The notes under the pieces were generated by a model. The model made no database searches, had not been told where the DNA came from, and saw only the letters and a list, made by a program, of their open reading frames with translations. The position numbers were made by a program, and so were the translations under genes. From Herbidospora yilanensis (GTDB taxonomy: Bacteria; Actinomycetota; Actinomycetes; Streptosporangiales; Streptosporangiaceae), in the NCBI RefSeq assembly GCF_001570565.1, contig NZ_BBXE01000018.1, positions 215,022-279,021 on the forward strand: a stretch of DNA of 64,000 nt, read 5' to 3'. Of this stretch, positions 25,293 to 34,469 are shown in pieces; the first letter of the stretch is position 1; each line of letters begins with the position of its first letter.

Positions 25293-26410
25293 AGCGTCTC
25301 CACCTGGGCCTCCATCCGGGACACCCATTTGGTCTGCAGCACGCCGGGGCGGTTGGGGGCGATGATCCGCGCCGGGTAGCCGTGGTCGAGCGACAGCACC
25401 TCGTCGTTGAGCCGCAGCGCGAGCAGGGTCTGGGGGTCGTCGGCGTACTGGGCGGGCATCTCCATGACCCGGTAGTAGCCCCAGACCTCCAGCGACTCCA
25501 CCCGCACGGCCGTGCCCGGCGGCGCGCCCGCGCGGGCCAGCAGGTCGCGGAGCGGCACCCCGCTCCACCACGCGTCGACGCTCCAGCCCTCGACGCAGGC
25601 GATCGGGAGCCGCACCCGCCGCTGCGGCAGCGCCTCCAGTTCGGCGAGGGTGACGCGGTAGGGCTTCGGCCCGGCGACCTCAAGCGCCCAGCCCTCGGAC
25701 GAGGCGTAGGTGACCTGCGCGGCGGCGGCCGTCCGGTTGATCGGCATGCCCTGGGTCGCGACGTCCGGGTTACGCGGCGCGAGCAGGTCGAACCCCCGCA
25801 GCGCCGAGAGCGACTGGCCGACCGTCGTGAGCGTGACCGCGCCCACCGCCGCGCCGACCCCGGCGAGCAGCGCCCTGCGGTCGGCCGCGTCGAGGTCGGC
25901 CGGCTTCCCGCGCCAGTTCTCCCTGATCAGCGGCGCCTTCACGGCCAGGTGCAGCAGCAGCGCGCCGGCGACGATCCAGGCGACGGCGTAGTGGGTCTGG
26001 GTGAAGGAGAACGGCCACGGATACCACTGGAGAATGTTGATCAGCCCGGTGAACAGCTCGAACACCGTCGCCGCGACGAGCAGCGCGATCGACAGCCGTT
26101 CGGCGAGGTGGAGCGGCGACCGGAACGCCGGCCAGGTGAACAACCTCGGGTAGACCGCCCAGAGCTTCGCCATGACCAGCACGATCGCCGCCAGCCCGGA
26201 CGCGACGTGCAGCCCCTGGGTGAGCCGGTAGCCCCACACCGGCCGGACCGGCAGCAGGCCGGCCATCCATCCGGGCGGGTGCTGGAGCACGTGGCTGATC
26301 AACCCGGTCAGGAAGCACACCACGACGGCCGATCCGAGCCACCGCCCGATGGCGACGGCCGTCCTGGCGTCGTGCAACCGGCCTCTGAACCGCGGGAGCG
26401 TGGGATTCAT
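25289..26410 (-). CDS. Membrane-anchored molybdopterin-dependent oxidoreductase (sulfite-oxidase-like)
   Basis: A 373-residue protein. The N-terminal half (about 20-190) has four to five transmembrane helices with several His residues (SHVLQHPPGW, GLHVASG, LLHLAVK), compatible with heme binding. The C-terminal half (about 225-373) is a sulfite-oxidase-type molybdopterin domain: RVTLAELEALPQRRVRLPIACVEGWS, where Cys near residue 271 would ligate molybdenum, then GVPLRDLL, and GYPARIIAPNRPG. Helix-Moco fusions of this kind are common in actinobacteria; the electron donor is unknown. It is divergent from the mannosyltransferase gene. Confidence 0.85.
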   Translation of the reverse strand: MNPTLPRFRGRLHDARTAVAIGRWLGSAVVVCFLTGLISHVLQHPPGWMAGLLPVRPVWGYRLTQGLHVASGLAAIVLVMAKLWAVYPRLFTWPAFRSPLHLAERLSIALLVAATVFELFTGLINILQWYPWPFSFTQTHYAVAWIVAGALLLHLAVKAPLIRENWRGKPADLDAADRRALLAGVGAAVGAVTLTTVGQSLSALRGFDLLAPRNPDVATQGMPINRTAAAAQVTYASSEGWALEVAGPKPYRVTLAELEALPQRRVRLPIACVEGWSVDAWWSGVPLRDLLARAGAPPGTAVRVESLEVWGYYRVMEMPAQYADDPQTLLALRLNDEVLSLDHGYPARIIAPNRPGVLQTKWVSRMEAQVETL

Positions 26411-26524
26411 ACGTCACATGGAATCGCGCCGCAGGCCCATCGGAGCGGCAACGACACCTGACGAAACGTCGAGGCGCGGCCCGGTGACCGGGGTCCGCGA
26501 CCCGGTGGTTGAGACCCTGGCCCG

Positions 26525-27832
26525 GTGAGACTCACCGTCGCCCTGCTGGGCGCCCTGGCCGCCGCGCTGACCGTCGCCGTCACCCGGCGCGGCCAACTGG
26601 CCGACCCGGCGGGGCTGATCGGCTGGTACGCGGTCTGCTGGGCGCTGTTCGCGGCGGCGGCGTGGTCGCTCTGGCGGGTGCCGCCGGGGAGGGCGGCCGT
26701 GCTGGTGGTGGCGGGCGGGCTCGCCGTGGGGGCGGTCGGGCTGCTGGACGGGCCGCGCACCAGCACCGACTCCTACCGCTACGCGTGGGACGGGCGGGTG
26801 CAGGCGGCCGGGATCTCCCCCTACGACCACCCGCCCGTCGCCGAGGAGCTGGCCGGACTGCGCGACGACTGGTTGTTCACCGAGGGGCCGATCTGCCGCA
26901 CGGCGTACCTGTCGTGGTTGTGGGGCGGCGGCTGCACCCGCATCAACCGGCCGCGGGTGCCGACCATCTATCCGCCGGTGTCGGAGGCCTACTTCCTGGC
27001 CGTCCACACCCTGTCGCCGCCGGGGTCCCGGCACAAGCCGCTGCAGGTGGGCGGCCTGCTGCTGGCGACGGCGACGACGCTGCTGCTGGTGCGGCTCGCG
27101 GGGGCGCGGGGGGCGTGCCTGTGGGCGTGGTGCCCGGCGGTGCCGATCGAGGCGGTCAACAACGCCCACGCCGACGTGTTGTCGGTGTTCCTGGCGGTGG
27201 CGGCGCTCGGGCTGCTGGCGCGGCGGCGCGCCGCCGGGGGTGCGCTGCTCGGCGCGGCCGTCGCCGCGAAGTTCTTCCCCGCCGTCCTGCTGCCGGGCGC
27301 GCTCTCGGGTGTACGCCGCCCGCGCGACGCCATGGCCGTCCTGGTGCCGGCCGGCCTCGTGGTGGTCCTCGCCTACCTGCCCTATGCGCTGGCCTCGAAG
27401 GCGTCGGTGTTCGGCTACCTGGGCGGTTACGCGTCCGAGGAGGGCTACTCGACCGGGTCCGACGGGCGTTACGGGCTGGTCCGGCTGCTGGCGCCCGACG
27501 CCTGGGCGTTGCCGGTGGTCGTGCTGGCGATGGGGGCCGTGGCGGCGTACACGATCGTGAAGGGGGACCCCGCGCGGCCCTGGCAGGGCGGGCTGGTCGT
27601 GACCGGGACCGCGTTCCTGCTGCTCACGCCCGGCTACTCCTGGTATGCGCTGCTGCTCGTCGCCCTGGTCGCCCTCGACGGGCGCTGGGAGTGGCTCGGG
27701 GTGGCCGCCGCCGGCGCGGTCGCCTACGTGACGGGCCTCGGCACGGTCGCCTACACGCTGGCCGCGCTGGGGGTGCTGGCGGGCTGGGCGGTGCGGACGC
27801 CGGCCCGCACCGCCCCGGCCTTCGCCTACTGA
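26525..27832 (+). CDS. GT87-type polyprenyl-phosphate mannosyltransferase (DUF2029)
   Basis: A 435-residue membrane protein with about ten transmembrane helices. The first external loop has DSYRYAWDGRVQAAGISPYDHPP, a signature of DUF2029/GT87 alpha-mannosyltransferases, with acidic residues expected at the GT-C active site. NNAHADVLSVFLAVAALGLLARRR and AKFFPAVLLPGAL are also typical. Such enzymes use polyprenyl-phosphate-mannose to extend lipoglycans, which fits the DPM-type GT2 nearby (23.6 kb). The GTG at 26525 has no clear ribosome-binding site. Its 3' end overlaps the convergent qorB-like gene by 7 bp. Confidence 0.82.
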   Translation: MRLTVALLGALAAALTVAVTRRGQLADPAGLIGWYAVCWALFAAAAWSLWRVPPGRAAVLVVAGGLAVGAVGLLDGPRTSTDSYRYAWDGRVQAAGISPYDHPPVAEELAGLRDDWLFTEGPICRTAYLSWLWGGGCTRINRPRVPTIYPPVSEAYFLAVHTLSPPGSRHKPLQVGGLLLATATTLLLVRLAGARGACLWAWCPAVPIEAVNNAHADVLSVFLAVAALGLLARRRAAGGALLGAAVAAKFFPAVLLPGALSGVRRPRDAMAVLVPAGLVVVLAYLPYALASKASVFGYLGGYASEEGYSTGSDGRYGLVRLLAPDAWALPVVVLAMGAVAAYTIVKGDPARPWQGGLVVTGTAFLLLTPGYSWYALLLVALVALDGRWEWLGVAAAGAVAYVTGLGTVAYTLAALGVLAGWAVRTPARTAPAFAY

Positions 27833-28659
27833 GCGAGCGCCTCCCGCAACGTGACGGGCGGACGGCCGATCAGCTTCGCCAGGTCGTCGCCCGACGCCGC
27901 CAGGTTCCCCCCGGCGATGCCGAGGTCGATGCCGACGACGATCCCGGCGACCTCGTCGGGCAACCCCGCGCCCTTGAGAACCTCCCGGTACTGCTCGCCG
28001 GTCAGCGGCGTGTAGCCGACCGGCCGCCCGGTGACCTCGGTGACCGCCTCGGCCAGGGTGGCCAGGGTGAAGACCTCGGCCGCCAGTTCGTACACCCCCT
28101 TCTCCGGCTCCTGGGTGAGCACCGCCGCGGCGGCGTCGGCGAGGTCGGCGCGGGCCGCCGCGCCGATCGGCCCGTCTCCGGCCGCCCCCGCGACGCCGTG
28201 TTCGAGGTAGGCGGGCACCTGGCCGGCGTAGACCTCGTAGTAGAACCCGTTCCGCAGGAAGACCGACCGCAGCCCCGAATCGGTCAGCAGCTTCTCGGTG
28301 GCCCGGTGGTCTTCGGCCAGGTCCATCGTGGAGGTGGCGGCGTTCAGGATGCTCGTGTACGCCACCAGCTCCACCCCGGCCTCGACGGCGGCGGCCACGA
28401 CGTTGGCGTGTTGCCCCTGCCGCCGCCGTCCCAGCTCCGACCCCGACACGAACAGCAACCGCGACGCCCCCGCGAAGGCGTCGCGGAGCGCGTCGCCGTC
28501 CTCGTAGTCGGCCCTGCGGATCTCCACGCCGAGGTCGGCGGCCTTCTCGATCTGGCGTCCGATCCCGCGGATCTCCCCGGCGGGCACCCCGCGGCGCAGC
28601 AGGCTCTCGACGGCGAGCCGCCCGAAGGGTCCGGTGGCGCCGGTGACGACGTAGGTCAT
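27826..28659 (-). CDS. NmrA-like NAD(P)H:quinone oxidoreductase (QorB-like)
   Basis: A 277-residue atypical SDR. The nucleotide-binding motif VVTGATGPFGRLAVESLLRRG is at the N-terminus. The rest follows the NmrA/QOR2 pattern: VAYTSILNAATSTMDLAEDHRATEKLL, then LRNGFYYEVYAG and YELAAEVFTLATLAEAV. QOR2 reduces quinones with NADPH. I chose the ATG at 28659, which has GGGAGCGAG immediately upstream, over the in-frame ATG at 28674. It is divergent from an HxlR-type regulator, the usual arrangement for redox-responsive control of this gene. Confidence 0.85.
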   Translation of the reverse strand: MTYVVTGATGPFGRLAVESLLRRGVPAGEIRGIGRQIEKAADLGVEIRRADYEDGDALRDAFAGASRLLFVSGSELGRRRQGQHANVVAAAVEAGVELVAYTSILNAATSTMDLAEDHRATEKLLTDSGLRSVFLRNGFYYEVYAGQVPAYLEHGVAGAAGDGPIGAAARADLADAAAAVLTQEPEKGVYELAAEVFTLATLAEAVTEVTGRPVGYTPLTGEQYREVLKGAGLPDEVAGIVVGIDLGIAGGNLAASGDDLAKLIGRPPVTLREALAQ

Positions 28660-28736
28660 CTCGCTCCCTCTCATTACCGATGTAACGGGGGCAACAGAGC
28701 AGGTCAGGTCATGCTTCCCGATCGATAGAGGGCACC

Positions 28737-29141
28737 TTGAAGTGCAGTACTCTCCTGAGGGATAGTGAGCAGGTGGACAGCTTGAGAGACTGCGCGAGCC
28801 GCCAGGTGCTCGACCGGATCGGCGACGCGTGGAGCGTGCTGATCGTGACCCAGCTCCGCGGCGGCCCGCTGCGCTTCACCGAACTGTCCCGCAAGATCGA
28901 CGGCGTCACCCCGAAGATGCTCACCCAGACGCTGCGCGGCCTCGAACGCGACGGCCTGGTGACCCGCACGGTCCACGCGGTGGTGCCGCCCCGGGTCGAC
29001 TATGAACTCACCCCGCTCGGGCGCAGCCTGGAAGGCGTGGTCGACGCCATCACGTCGTGGGCCGACTCGCACATCGGCGACGTCCTGGCCGCCCGCGGCT
29101 CCTACGACTCGAAACTGTCGACGGCGAAGACCCCGTCGTGA
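28737..29141 (+). CDS. HxlR family transcriptional regulator
   Basis: A winged-helix regulator of up to 134 residues. Motifs: CASRQVLDRIGDAWSVLIVTQLRGGPLRFTELSRKIDGVTPKMLTQTLRGLERDGLVTR and VDYELTPLGRSL, standard for HxlR. One Cys near the N-terminus could sense quinones or electrophiles as in YodB/QorR. The start is uncertain: TTG at 28737 has GAGGG four bases upstream, GTG at 28773 lies closer to the conserved domain. It faces away from the qorB-like gene and probably represses it. The 3' end overlaps the convergent lipoprotein gene by 40 bp. Confidence 0.85.
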   Translation: MKCSTLLRDSEQVDSLRDCASRQVLDRIGDAWSVLIVTQLRGGPLRFTELSRKIDGVTPKMLTQTLRGLERDGLVTRTVHAVVPPRVDYELTPLGRSLEGVVDAITSWADSHIGDVLAARGSYDSKLSTAKTPS

Positions 29142-29554
29142 CCGCCACAGCCCGAGGGGATGTCGGCGCCCGCGAGCCACGACCCGCCCTGCTTGAAGGT
29201 GTCGCCGTCGAGGATCTCGCCCTTGCCCGGGACGTGCACGCCGCGCCGTCCGTCTGACGCGCGGACGGGCGTGGTGTCCTTCGGCCAGACCGGGACGACG
29301 GTCGTGTCGCGGGTGACGGCGACGAGGCAGGCCTCGTTCTCCAGCCAGGTCAGCCGGGCCTTGAGCGAGCCCAGATTCGACGATTCCAGGTCGTGGACGA
29401 CAATGGCGGGATCGGAGCCGATATGGCAGAAGAAAGACGTGCACGAAAGCGCGGAATTCGGGCGTTCCATGGGCGTCTCAACAGAGGAATCGGCCGCACT
29501 ACACGCCGAAATGCCCAGCACACCGGTGAATAGCGCGATTAGTGTCGGCCTCAT
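29102..29554 (-). CDS. Putative lipoprotein
   Basis: A 150-residue predicted lipoprotein: MRPTLIALFTGVLGISAC is a signal peptide ending in a lipobox Cys at 18. The mature domain has three further Cys (LSCTSFFCH and ENEACL) and ends SGCGGHDGVFAVDSFES. No family is recognised. The ATG at 29554 is preceded by GGGAGG. Just upstream, on the same strand, lies a short stretch that repeats this C-terminal motif, suggesting a decayed second copy. Local GC content is somewhat lower than in neighbouring genes. Confidence 0.7.
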   Translation of the reverse strand: MRPTLIALFTGVLGISACSAADSSVETPMERPNSALSCTSFFCHIGSDPAIVVHDLESSNLGSLKARLTWLENEACLVAVTRDTTVVPVWPKDTTPVRASDGRRGVHVPGKGEILDGDTFKQGGSWLAGADIPSGCGGHDGVFAVDSFES

Positions 29555-29588
29555 TGGTAGCGCCTCCCGCTGCTCGATTAGCGCCACC

Positions 29589-29700
29589 TTAACGGGCAGA
29601 CCGTCGAATGCGGTCGAATTCGAAACTGTCAATGGCGAAGAATCCGTCATGCCGTCCTCGCCGCCCCGTCAGCGCCTTCGCCGCGTCCTCCCCGGCACCG
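29589..29700 (-). pseudogene. Relic of a second copy of the lipoprotein gene (C-terminal codons)
   Basis: On the minus strand, the frame ending at the TAA 29589-29591 reads GRHDGFFAIDSFEFDR, matching the lipoprotein's C-terminal GGHDGVFAVDSFES. At DNA level about 28 of 36 bases agree between 29105-29140 and 29618-29653. Upstream the frame soon hits a stop and loses similarity, so this is a fragment and not a working gene. It points to an old tandem duplication. Confidence 0.55.
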
Positions 29701-29791
29701 CGCCAAAGGTCTCAATTCCATCATCCCGCCCGAAACCGGCGCGGGCCCTGCTTACGCTCGGTCCGCAGTCGACGGAGGGGCGACGGAGTCC

Positions 29792-31669
29792 ATGAGTCCT
29801 TCGGGGGACGCAGAGCCCCGCACGAGAGAGGGCGCACGCGACGGCTCCGACGCCCGGATCGCCGCCGTGATCGCCCTGCTCGGCATCCTGCCCGAGATCG
29901 GGCTGGCGGTGACCGGCACCGAACTCGCGGCCCGCTGGGTCGTCCGGATCGCCATCGGCGTCATCCTGGTCGCCGCGGTCTACCGTCCGGTGCGCGACCG
30001 GTGGCGGCGGAGGGCCGCGGGACGGGAACGCCGGCTCCCGCGCTGGTGGCCGCGAGGGCGGATCGCCGCCGTGTGGCCCTCGTTGCGGATGGGCGCGGCG
30101 GGCGTCGTGGCCGGGGGGATGGTGCTCGCGCTGGCGCAGACGGCGCCCGCCGGGTGGCAGCGCCTCCAGGCGTGGATCGGGCAGTGTCCGATGCCGCGGG
30201 AGATCGTGCTGAGCGTGCCGTCGTACGAGGTTCCGGCGTTCGACCTGCTGGCGCGGCAGTTCACCCTCGACCGGGCCGCGAACCGGTGCGCGGAGACCCG
30301 GCTGAAGGTGGTCGCCGCACCGCCCGTCACCGGGCTCCTGGCCGCGCTGCGCAACGGCTGGCGCACCCCCGACGGCGTCCGGCTGATCGGCCCCCGTCCC
30401 GACCTGGTCGTCGTCGAGAGCCGGGACATCGCGAACCTGCTGGCCGCGGCCGGGGCGCCCGTCGAGGACGCCGGGCCGGTCGGCTACGCGGAGATCGCGG
30501 TGGGCGTTCCGGAGACGCTGCGCAACCAGGTCGAGCGTGAGGCCGGAGGCGTCTCCCTCGATTCGGTGCTCCGGTTCTACGCCCGACCGGGCCGGAACTT
30601 CGCCCGGCCCGACCCGCTCATCACCGGAATCGGCCTGACGGCGACGGCCGGGCTGAACGCGCGCCGGGTCTTTCCGAATCCCGAGGCGGCCGAGGACAAG
30701 ATGCGGGAACTGCCCGAGGAGATGGGCGACGCCTTCTGGAAGGACCAGGCGGATCCCATTTCCCTGCTGTGCAATCTGCAGCGCGATTACGAATCCCGGC
30801 GCAACACCCTGTTACGCCGTTCGGCTTTCCTGCTGCCGCGCCACCTGATGGAGGACTACAACAACCGGCCCGGCCAGATCTGCCCGGGCGGCGACCAGAA
30901 TCGCGGCCGGTTGTGGATTCCCGACATTCCGTCATTGGCCGCGCTCGACTACCGGGCGATCCGCCCGGCGTGGCCCGACCGGGATAGCGCCGGGCGGAGC
31001 ACGGTCGTCCGCGAACTGGCCGGGTGGTTGCGGGCACGGGCGGTCACGCCCGCTCCCGAGGCGCAGCCGGCGCCGGCCGGCGGCGCGCTGGCCGCGGCGA
31101 TGGAGGCGATCGGGAACCGGGAGCAGCGGCTCGACCTGGCCCTGGTGCTCGACGGGTCGGGATCGATGCAGCGGCACCTGCCGGTGACGGTGCGGGCGGT
31201 CGGGGAGATCGTCGACGCCCTCCGCCCCACCGACCGGATCTCGCTCGACATCGCGCGCCGGCCGTCCCGGGACGGCCGTCCGCAGATCTACAACGCCTAT
31301 CCCTCCGACCTCGCCGGTTCGCAGGGCGGCCAGGTGGTCGGCTACCTGGCCCAGTGGACGCCGCGCGACTGGGACCTCGACGCCGCCTCGACCATCGCGG
31401 GCATGGGAAACCGTCCCATGGACGTCATGGTGATCGTGACGGACACCAGCCCGGGGAAGCAGGCCGACCTGCGCCGGATCACCGCCGAGGTCGTCGAGCA
31501 GGCGACCGGCAAACCGAGCGATGCCCCGGTCTACATCGTCAACGTCGGCGGCACCGCGTGCCCGCCCGCCCTGCGGTCCGACCACGCGGGCGAGAGCGGC
31601 GTCTTCTGCGTCGAAGCCGCCGGCTTCGACGTCACCACGGCCCTCGACCGGCTCAGGGAGCCCCGATGA
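29792..31669 (+). CDS. Membrane-anchored solute-binding-like protein with C-terminal VWA domain
   Basis: A 625-residue protein. Residues 20-66 form two transmembrane segments, and about 100-118 (GAAGVVAGGMVLALAQT) a third. Then follows a region (about 135-400) resembling a type 2 periplasmic binding fold: IVLSVPSYEVPAFDLLARQFT, RPDLVVVESRDIANLLAAAG, VGYAEIAVGVPE. The C-terminus (about 440-620) is a von Willebrand A domain with the metal-site motif DGSGSM and MDVMVIVTDT. It overlaps the next gene by 4 bp. No transporter or AAA ATPase lies nearby. The family recurs in actinobacteria but its function is unknown. Confidence 0.75.
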   Translation: MSPSGDAEPRTREGARDGSDARIAAVIALLGILPEIGLAVTGTELAARWVVRIAIGVILVAAVYRPVRDRWRRRAAGRERRLPRWWPRGRIAAVWPSLRMGAAGVVAGGMVLALAQTAPAGWQRLQAWIGQCPMPREIVLSVPSYEVPAFDLLARQFTLDRAANRCAETRLKVVAAPPVTGLLAALRNGWRTPDGVRLIGPRPDLVVVESRDIANLLAAAGAPVEDAGPVGYAEIAVGVPETLRNQVEREAGGVSLDSVLRFYARPGRNFARPDPLITGIGLTATAGLNARRVFPNPEAAEDKMRELPEEMGDAFWKDQADPISLLCNLQRDYESRRNTLLRRSAFLLPRHLMEDYNNRPGQICPGGDQNRGRLWIPDIPSLAALDYRAIRPAWPDRDSAGRSTVVRELAGWLRARAVTPAPEAQPAPAGGALAAAMEAIGNREQRLDLALVLDGSGSMQRHLPVTVRAVGEIVDALRPTDRISLDIARRPSRDGRPQIYNAYPSDLAGSQGGQVVGYLAQWTPRDWDLDAASTIAGMGNRPMDVMVIVTDTSPGKQADLRRITAEVVEQATGKPSDAPVYIVNVGGTACPPALRSDHAGESGVFCVEAAGFDVTTALDRLREPR

Positions 31670-33027
31670 CCCGCCGCAGGCGTCCCGTGTGGCCGTTCGT
31701 CGCCGGCTTCGCGCTGACCATCGCCTTCAGCGGGGCGATGTCGTTCCTGAACCGCGCCCCCGCCGGCGGCTGCCCGGGGAACACCGACGAGATAACGGTG
31801 GCCGCGGGCTACGACGACAGCATGGACCGCACCCAGCGCGGCCTGGTCAACGCGTGGCACGACCGCGGCCACACGGCCCGGTACGTCGAGATCTCCCGGA
31901 TCCCCGACGAGGCGCGGGCCGAGATGGCCGCCACCGACCAGGACGGCGCGTGCCCCTACGACGTCCTGGTCCTCGACGTCGCGCACCTCGCCGAGTTCGT
32001 GGCCAACGGCTACGCCTCCCCCGTCGAGCTGCCCCACCCGGCCTCGGCCTTCATGGCCAAGTCCGTCGCCGCCGGTCAGATCGGCGGGACCCAGTACGGC
32101 GTCCCGTTCGCCGCCGACGTGCCGCTCGCCTATTCGATCGGCGCGACCGGCGAGCTCGTGTCGAGGATCTGGGGCGGCGAGGCGTCCGGCGCCAAGCCGC
32201 CGGGCCAGGCGCTGACCCAGCTCGACGACTACGAGGGCGCGATGGTCAACCTCATCGAGGCGATCGGCCCCGAGCTCGTGCCGCTCCTGTCCGACCCCGG
32301 CGACATGCCCGGCGGCGCCGAACTGCGCGCGGTCGCCGGGCCCCGCCTGGAGGCCTGGCGGACCGCTCTGAAGACCGGCCTGATCGACGGCGACTCGCTC
32401 GACCACTCCGAGGGCGACACCCTGCGGGCCTTCCGCAGCGCCCGCCCGCCGGCCCCCATGGTGATGCGGCACTGGCCCTCGGTGTTCCGTTCGTTGTGGC
32501 TCGACAGCCGGTTCCGCGACGCCGGCGGCAGGCTCACCTTCTCCTACCGGCCGCTGCCCCGGGGCGGCGTGCTCGGCGGTTCCGTGCTGGTGATCTCCCC
32601 CAAGACCCGCAACCGGGCCGCCGCGGAAAGCCTGGTCGAGCACCTGACGACCCCGGCGGTCCAGGCGAAGCTGTTCGCCTGCGGCAGCTACGCGCCGGTG
32701 CTCGCCGCCGCCTACGAGGTGAGCGAGTACGAGACGCGCCAGTTCACCGAGGCCCTCACCTGCCTGCGCGGCGACGCGGAGGAGCCGGAGAGCCTGGTCG
32801 CGGAGTTCGGCGACTTCGCCCAGACGGTCCGCCGCGCGATGGACGGCGCGCTGCTGCGCCCCCGGGTCCCCTACTACAGCCGCCTGAGCGAGACGTTCCG
32901 CGCGTGCGCGCTGACCGTCCTGCGCTCGGCCGGCCCGCGCGACCTGCGCTACTACGACGAGTTCGCCGACCGCCTGCGGGCCGCGGCGGAGGGCCGGCTG
33001 CCCGGCGACGGCTCCGACTGCGGCTGA
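31666..33027 (+). CDS. Membrane-anchored extracellular solute-binding-like protein
   Basis: A 453-residue protein with a single N-terminal membrane anchor (WPFVAGFALTIAFSGAMSFL) and no lipobox. The rest is a type 2 solute-binding fold: DEITVAAGYDDSMDRTQRGLVNAWHDRGHTARYVEIS, CPYDVLVLDVAHLAEFVANGY, IGGTQYGVPFAADVPLAYSI, GGVLGGSVLVISPKTRNRAAAESLVEHLTTPAVQAKL. The ATG at 31666 overlaps the VWA gene by 4 bp. With no permease or ATPase gene beside it, it more likely senses or scaffolds than transports. The tail (~380-453) is an extra helical segment. Confidence 0.78.
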   Translation: MTRRRRPVWPFVAGFALTIAFSGAMSFLNRAPAGGCPGNTDEITVAAGYDDSMDRTQRGLVNAWHDRGHTARYVEISRIPDEARAEMAATDQDGACPYDVLVLDVAHLAEFVANGYASPVELPHPASAFMAKSVAAGQIGGTQYGVPFAADVPLAYSIGATGELVSRIWGGEASGAKPPGQALTQLDDYEGAMVNLIEAIGPELVPLLSDPGDMPGGAELRAVAGPRLEAWRTALKTGLIDGDSLDHSEGDTLRAFRSARPPAPMVMRHWPSVFRSLWLDSRFRDAGGRLTFSYRPLPRGGVLGGSVLVISPKTRNRAAAESLVEHLTTPAVQAKLFACGSYAPVLAAAYEVSEYETRQFTEALTCLRGDAEEPESLVAEFGDFAQTVRRAMDGALLRPRVPYYSRLSETFRACALTVLRSAGPRDLRYYDEFADRLRAAAEGRLPGDGSDCG

Positions 33028-33051
33028 ACGCCGCCTCTCCGACCCGCGCCC

Positions 33052-34422
33052 TCAGTGGTGGAAGCCCATCGCCTTCATGTCCCGGTGCATCGGATGGGGC
33101 TGCGCCTCCAGGTCGGGCAGCACCCGCTCCAGGTCGGCCAGCAGCAGATCGGCCAGGTCGTGGCTGAACCCGTTGCGCACCACGATCCGCAGCACCGCCA
33201 GGTCCTCCCGGTCCTTCGGGAACGTGTACGCCGGCACCAGCCACCCCCGCTCCCGCAGCCGCCGCGACACGTCGAACACGTCGAAGGCCGTCACCGGGTC
33301 GGCGGTCGTGAACGCGAACACGGGCAGCTCGTCGCCCCGGGAGATGAGCCGGAACACCCCCATCTCGCCGATCTTCCGCGACAGGTGGGTGGCCACCGCC
33401 CGGGAGGTCCCCTGGACCTCCTGATAGCCCCGCCGCCCGAGCCGCAGGAAGTTGTAGTACTGCGCCACGACCTCGGCCCCGGGCCGGGAGAAGTTCAGCG
33501 CGAAGGTCGGCATGTCGCCGCCGAGGTAGTTGACCCGGAAGATCAGCTCCTCCGGCAGGCAGTCCGTGTGCCGCCACAACACCCATCCGACCCCGGGGTA
33601 GACCAGCCCGTACTTGTGCCCCGACGTGTTGATCGACGCCACCCTCGGCAGCCGGAAGTCCCACACCAGCCCGGGGTCGAGGAAGGGCGCGATCATCGCC
33701 CCGGAGGCCCCGTCGACGTGGACGGGGATGTCCCACCCGCGCGCCTCCTGGAGGGCGTCGAGGGCCCCGCAGATGTCGGCGACCGGTTCGTAGGACCCGT
33801 CGAACGTCGACCCGAGAACGGCCACCACCCCGATGGTGTTCTCGTCGCAGTACCTGACCGCCTCCTCGGCGGTCAGGTGGAAACGCTCGCCCGACATGGG
33901 CACCAGCCGGGGCTCGACCTCCCAGTAGCGGCAGAACTTCTCCCAGCACACCTGGACGTTGGCCCCCATGACCAGGTTGGGTCTCCCGGGCCCCGACCAG
34001 CGGCGCTTCAGCGCCATCCCGGCCAGCATGCAGGCCTCGCTCGACCCGGTCGTGGACGTGCCGATCACGTCGGACGGCGACGGCGCGTTCCACAGGTCGG
34101 CCAGGATGCAGACGCAGCGCCGCTCGAACTCCGCCGTCTGCGGGTATTCGTCCTTGTCGATCATGTTCTTGTCGGCGCACTCGGCCATCAGCCGGGCGGC
34201 CTGCGGCTCCATCCACGTCGTCACGAACGTGGCCAGGTTGAGCCGGGCGTTCCCGTCGAGCATCAGTTCGTCGTGGACGAACTGCCACGCCGCCTCGGCG
34301 GGCACCGGCGTGTCGAACAGCCGGTGGGTGGGCGCGGTCAGGTCGAGACCCAGCGCCGTGACCGGGTTGACCGATCGCGACGCCGGGTGTTTGTGGTGCG
34401 TGTGTCCGGAGTGCAACGCCAT
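33052..34422 (-). CDS. gadB: Glutamate decarboxylase
   Basis: PLP enzyme that converts glutamate to GABA and CO2, often used for acid tolerance or as part of the GABA shunt. The 456-residue length is normal. Motifs: GTSTTGSSEACMLAGMALKRRW, VDGASGAMIAPF, INTSGHKYGLVYPGVGW with the PLP lysine in SGHKYG near residue 270, and FRVNYLGGDMPTFALNFSRPG. The N-terminus has a His-rich stretch (HSGHTHHKH). It lies 47 bp downstream of an aspartate aminotransferase on the same strand, so it could be the last gene of a thrS-aminotransferase-gadB transcript. No antiporter gene is adjacent. Confidence 0.93.
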   Translation of the reverse strand: MALHSGHTHHKHPASRSVNPVTALGLDLTAPTHRLFDTPVPAEAAWQFVHDELMLDGNARLNLATFVTTWMEPQAARLMAECADKNMIDKDEYPQTAEFERRCVCILADLWNAPSPSDVIGTSTTGSSEACMLAGMALKRRWSGPGRPNLVMGANVQVCWEKFCRYWEVEPRLVPMSGERFHLTAEEAVRYCDENTIGVVAVLGSTFDGSYEPVADICGALDALQEARGWDIPVHVDGASGAMIAPFLDPGLVWDFRLPRVASINTSGHKYGLVYPGVGWVLWRHTDCLPEELIFRVNYLGGDMPTFALNFSRPGAEVVAQYYNFLRLGRRGYQEVQGTSRAVATHLSRKIGEMGVFRLISRGDELPVFAFTTADPVTAFDVFDVSRRLRERGWLVPAYTFPKDREDLAVLRIVVRNGFSHDLADLLLADLERVLPDLEAQPHPMHRDMKAMGFHH

Positions 34423-34469
34423 GCTCGATGTCTATCAGTCATCGAGCGATCACTTCAGGTAAGGCGCGC

